From NCBI GenBank assembly GCA_944331945.1, contig CALVJC010000078.1, positions 1 through 7,663 of the forward strand: a stretch of 7,663 bases of DNA, in the 5' to 3' direction. The stretch's first letter is position 1. The number at the start of each line of letters is the position of its first letter. Of the stretch, positions 5,698 to 7,663 are shown in pieces. The notes under the pieces are model-generated. The model had not been told where the DNA came from and searched no databases. It saw only the letters and a list, made by a program, of their open reading frames with translations. A program made the position numbers and the translations under genes. The DNA comes from an uncultured Bacilli bacterium (GTDB taxonomy: Bacteria; Bacillota_I; Bacilli_A; RF39; UBA660).

Positions 5698-6033
5698 CTA
5701 ATTCTTTTGAATCACTTCTAAAGTATCCCCTTCCTGAAGAGAAAGGCAACTATTGCAAGGAAATTCAAAAATATAATAAGCCTTACGCTTTGGAAAAAAG
5801 AATTTTTCCGTTTTAACATTACAAAAAACTTTTAAAATCTTATAATCCTTATCCGTAAAAACAATATCAATTTTCTGACAAAGAAAACAAGTATTGATCA
5901 TTTTCTTTTTTGGATAACAAAGACCTTCTTCAATTCGGTTTAATTGGAACCGAAATCCCTTAATGCGATCTTTAAAGGTAGTAAGTACTTGTGTTTTAAT
6001 TTTTTTCTTGCCAATTTTAACAAAAATATACAT
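5698..6033 (-). CDS. DUF192-like protein with two CxxC pairs
   Basis: This 111-residue protein has unknown function. Start chosen is ATG 6033-6031: AGGTGA at 6044-6039 is five bases upstream and the promoter lies at 6052-6065, so a longer TTG start at 6063 would fall inside the promoter. The pattern TTFKDRIKGF (18-27), a MINT-type strand leading to KIDIVFTDKDYKIL (54-67) and a late FEFP..........EGD (90-103) matches the DUF192 fold. Many DUF192 proteins are exported or lipid-anchored with a signal peptide; none is seen here, so it looks cytoplasmic. Six cysteines (39, 49, 52, 71, 93, 96) include two CxxC pairs, C49-FL-C52 and C93-NS-C96, which could form a metal site. It is basic and Lys-rich. 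It converges on dnaI with zero intergenic bases and is divergent from yebC. The DUF192 assignment is by pattern, moderately sure. Confidence 0.72.
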   Translation of the reverse strand: MYIFVKIGKKKIKTQVLTTFKDRIKGFRFQLNRIEEGLCYPKKKMINTCFLCQKIDIVFTDKDYKILKVFCNVKTEKFFFPKRKAYYIFEFPCNSCLSLQEGDTLEVIQKN

Positions 6034-6051
6034 GAGTATCACCTGTAAATA

Positions 6052-6065
6052 ATCATACCACAAAA
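6052..6065 (-). promoter_or_regulatory. Extended -10 promoter of the DUF192-like gene
   Basis: On the minus strand TTTTGTGGTATGAT (6065-6052) contains TATGAT preceded by TGG, identical over 14 bases to the ftsW promoter. No good -35 lies 16-18 bases upstream (only T-rich sequence), as is common for extended -10 promoters. Predicted transcription start, about 6045, is directly at the ribosome site at 6044-6039, so the leader would be about 12 bases. Confidence 0.65.
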
Positions 6066-6106
6066 AAAGAAAAAAGACAGCATTACTAGAATAAAATAGA
6101 AATGTA

Positions 6107-6115
6107 TGATATTAT
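6107..6115 (+). promoter_or_regulatory. Possible extended -10 element for yebC
   Basis: TGATATTAT (TGn plus TATTAT at 6110-6115, one mismatch to TATAAT) lies 14 bases before the AAAGGAG ribosome site of yebC. An overlapping TATGAT at 6105-6110 is an alternative. No convincing -35 is visible, so this is weak. Confidence 0.4.
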
Positions 6116-6143
6116 ATCAAAGAGAAAGAAAGGAGTAATACGT

Positions 6144-6869
6144 ATGAGTGGACATTCAAAATGGGCAACGATCCATCGGAAAAAAGGAGAATTAGATGCT
6201 GCAAGAGGAAAAGTGTTTCAAAAGTTAGCGAAAGAACTTTATGTGGCAGCGAAAACAGGAACTCCTGATGTGGATAGCAATCCAAGTTTAAGAATGGTCG
6301 TAGAAAAAGCGAAAGCTGCAAATATGCCTAAAGACAATATTCAAAAAGCCATTGATAAAGCCAAAGGAGCAAGTGAAGGAGAAAACTATGAAAGCATTCG
6401 CTATGAAGGATATGGACCTGCTGGTGTGGCTTTAATGGTTGATTGCTTAACCGATAACCGCAATCGGACGGCTTCTCAAGTACGTTCTACCTTTACCAAA
6501 AGAGGCGGAAATCTAGGAACCGATGGTTCGGTTAGTTACTTATTCGAACGGAAAGGAATTCTTGTTATTCCAAGTGATTATGATGAAGATGAAGTCATGA
6601 TGACGGTTTTAGATGCAGGCGCAAGTGACATGGAAAACGCAGAAAGTACCTATGTCATAACGACTCCAGCCGATAAATTCATCGCTGTCAAAGATGCTCT
6701 TTCTTCCATGGGTGTACAAGAATTTTTAACCAGTGAAGTAACTTATGTGGCTAAAAACGAAATGGAAGTTGAGGAAGAAACCAAAGAAAAAGTACTAAGT
6801 CTAATTGAACAATTAGAAGACTTAGATGATGTACAAAATGTATATTGCAATTTAAAAGAAGAAGACTAA
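6144..6869 (+). CDS. yebC: YebC/PmpR family protein
   Basis: This 241-residue cytoplasmic protein belongs to the YebC/PmpR (TACO1-related) family. Members were long annotated as transcriptional regulators; more recent work on some members links them to translation, where they help ribosomes through proline-rich stretches. Start is ATG 6144: AAAGGAG at 6129-6135 lies eight bases upstream and gives the hallmark MSGHSKWATI; an in-frame ATG at 6102 would add 14 unlike residues. Other family motifs are ARGKVFQKLAKELYVAAK (about 20-37), NMPKDNIQKAIDKAKG (about 60-75), YEGYGPAGVALMVDCLTDNRNRTASQVR (about 85-112, shown only in part by position), and GGNLGTDGSVSYLF (about 119-132). Length is normal (about 240). 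The MSGHSKW head places it with the standard YebC group and not the shorter-headed YeeI-type. ruvA follows after 34 bases, the neighbourhood seen in many bacteria, including E. coli. Confidence 0.96.
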   Translation: MSGHSKWATIHRKKGELDAARGKVFQKLAKELYVAAKTGTPDVDSNPSLRMVVEKAKAANMPKDNIQKAIDKAKGASEGENYESIRYEGYGPAGVALMVDCLTDNRNRTASQVRSTFTKRGGNLGTDGSVSYLFERKGILVIPSDYDEDEVMMTVLDAGASDMENAESTYVITTPADKFIAVKDALSSMGVQEFLTSEVTYVAKNEMEVEEETKEKVLSLIEQLEDLDDVQNVYCNLKEED

Positions 6870-6903
6870 GATTCTTTTCAAGGGAAAGAAAGAGGGAAGA
6901 AAT

Positions 6904-7461
6904 ATGTATGATTATATGATAGGAACAGTAACAAATATTAAAGGGAATGCTATCATTTTAGAAAATCAGAAAATAGGATACTATATCTTTACGCCGAATC
7001 CCTTCGCTTATGAAGAGGGAAAAGAATATAAAGTCTATCTTTATCAACAAATCAAAGAAGATGAACATACTCTTTTTGGCTTTAAAACCGAAGAAGAGAA
7101 AGAATTATTCTTACAATTAATTAGTGTTAAAGGACTAGGACCCAAAATGGCCCTTCCCATCTTAGCGACAGGTTCCATTGCCGGTATCAGTGATGCGATT
7201 GAAAGAGAAAATCTTCTTTATTTGAAAAAATTTCCGAAAATTGGTGATAAACTAGCAAAACAGATGATTTTGGATTTAAAAGGAAAACTTCATATTTCGG
7301 CAGATGAAGTGATGGAAACGAACACAACCGAAGAATTGCGAGATGTTCTTTTAGGACTGGGTTATAAAGAAAAAGAATTGAAAAGTATTTTACCCAAAAT
7401 TGATTCTTCTTTAAGCATTGAAGAACAAGTGAAAGCGGCGTTAAAACTATTTCTAAAATAA
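6904..7461 (+). CDS. ruvA: RuvA, Holliday-junction recognition subunit
   Basis: This 185-residue protein is the junction-binding subunit of the RuvAB branch-migration machine; tetramers hold the four-way junction while RuvB pumps DNA. Start is ATG 6904 with GAGGG at 6892-6896 seven bases upstream, giving MYDYMIGTV, a typical N-terminus. Domain I (1-60) is the OB fold, ending DEHTLFGFKTEEEKELF. Domain II holds two helix-hairpin-helix motifs: SVKGLGPKMAL (74-84) and FPKIGDKLAKQMILDLKGKL (110-129). Domain III (about 138-185), with ELRDVLLGLGYKEKEL, is the flexible RuvB-binding part and is present. Length is slightly below the common 190-205. It is probably co-transcribed with yebC. ruvB does not obviously follow; a different frame begins 17 bases later. 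Confidence 0.96.
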   Translation: MYDYMIGTVTNIKGNAIILENQKIGYYIFTPNPFAYEEGKEYKVYLYQQIKEDEHTLFGFKTEEEKELFLQLISVKGLGPKMALPILATGSIAGISDAIERENLLYLKKFPKIGDKLAKQMILDLKGKLHISADEVMETNTTEELRDVLLGLGYKEKELKSILPKIDSSLSIEEQVKAALKLFLK

Positions 7462-7478
7462 TTGCCTTTCATGATCGA

Positions 7479-7663
7479 ATGAAACAAGATGCTTTTCAGC
7501 AAATCTGGCAAAGTCTTTGTTCAGCAGAACTAGAAGCCGGATTATCTTTTGACCTTGATAAAGAAAAACTAGAAACATGGCATAATGCTATTTTTGAGGT
7601 TTATAAAAAGAAAAGAGAATTATGGCAGTATCGGAGAACCATTGCTATGGCCGTTTCCGAAGC
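7479..7663 (+). CDS. Unidentified protein, 5' part only
   Basis: A frame open to the right edge starts, most simply, at ATG 7479, 17 bases after the ruvA stop. The visible 61 residues (MKQDAFQQIWQSLCSAELEA, then GLSFDLDKEKLETWHNAIFE, then a Lys/Arg-rich segment ending MAVSE) look coding: few rare residues, amphipathic helical pattern and no stop. I do not recognise the family. It does not resemble the RuvB N-terminus. No ribosome site precedes ATG 7479 (ATTGCCTTTCATGATCGA), and the frame is open upstream to 7422 inside ruvA with no ATG, GTG or TTG there, so either translation is coupled to ruvA termination or a non-standard start is used. Strand and frame are fairly safe; start and function are not. 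Confidence 0.5.
   Translation, partial: MKQDAFQQIWQSLCSAELEAGLSFDLDKEKLETWHNAIFEVYKKKRELWQYRRTIAMAVSE

Noticed and set aside
6034..6063. Ten-residue N-terminal extension of the DUF192-like protein from TTG 6063
   Set aside because: The bases are the promoter (TGGTATGAT) and ribosome site; ATG 6033 is better placed.
6102..6143. Upstream in-frame ATG of yebC
   Set aside because: No ribosome site, overlaps the possible -10, and the universal family N-terminus MSGHSKW begins at 6144.

Overview
The window is AT-rich bacterial DNA from a low-GC Gram-positive (Firmicutes/Bacilli-like) organism. This rests on A/G-rich Shine-Dalgarno sequences (AAAGGAGG type), extended -10 promoters, a DnaI-type helicase loader, a Gram-positive-style ComEA/ComEC pair and a tiny YjcZ-like protein of the kind found in spore formers. 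The fermicute gut lineages (Erysipelotrichales, RF39-type) would fit, but no 16S or other decisive marker is present, so that is inference.

Layout, left to right. (1) Bases 1-306 are the C-terminal end of an Rpn-like (PD-(D/E)XK, recombination-promoting nuclease/transposase-like) gene whose catalytic part lies upstream; it ends in four in-frame 24-bp repeats. (2) A bidirectional terminator (328-361) separates it from a convergent 55-codon minus-strand gene (375-542) for a YjcZ-like tiny membrane protein, easily missed because of its size. (3) Divergent promoters at about 562-644 serve that gene and a plus-strand FtsW-type SEDS glycosyltransferase (672-1820), which is closed by two tandem hairpins. 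(4) comEA, comEC and dnaI follow on the plus strand (1977-5697) as a likely operon: comEC starts inside comEA and dnaI follows 39 bases after comEC. (5) A minus-strand DUF192-like gene with two CxxC pairs abuts dnaI stop codon to stop codon. (6) yebC and ruvA are co-directional (6144-7461), then an unrecognised reading frame runs off the right end where ruvB is often found.

The genes are mostly housekeeping: septal wall synthesis (FtsW), DNA uptake (ComEA binds DNA outside the membrane, ComEC forms the channel and carries a nuclease-like domain), replication (DnaI loads the helicase), translation (YebC) and recombination (RuvA). Uptake of single strands by ComEC and later processing by helicase and Holliday-junction proteins belong to related DNA-handling pathways, but the sequence does not show more than neighbourhood. 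I see no clearly new multi-gene system. The best leads are the small cysteine/tryptophan/glycine-rich membrane protein, the two-CxxC DUF192 protein, a 14-base promoter motif shared exactly by two genes, the repeat-bearing Rpn tail, and the unidentified gene after ruvA.
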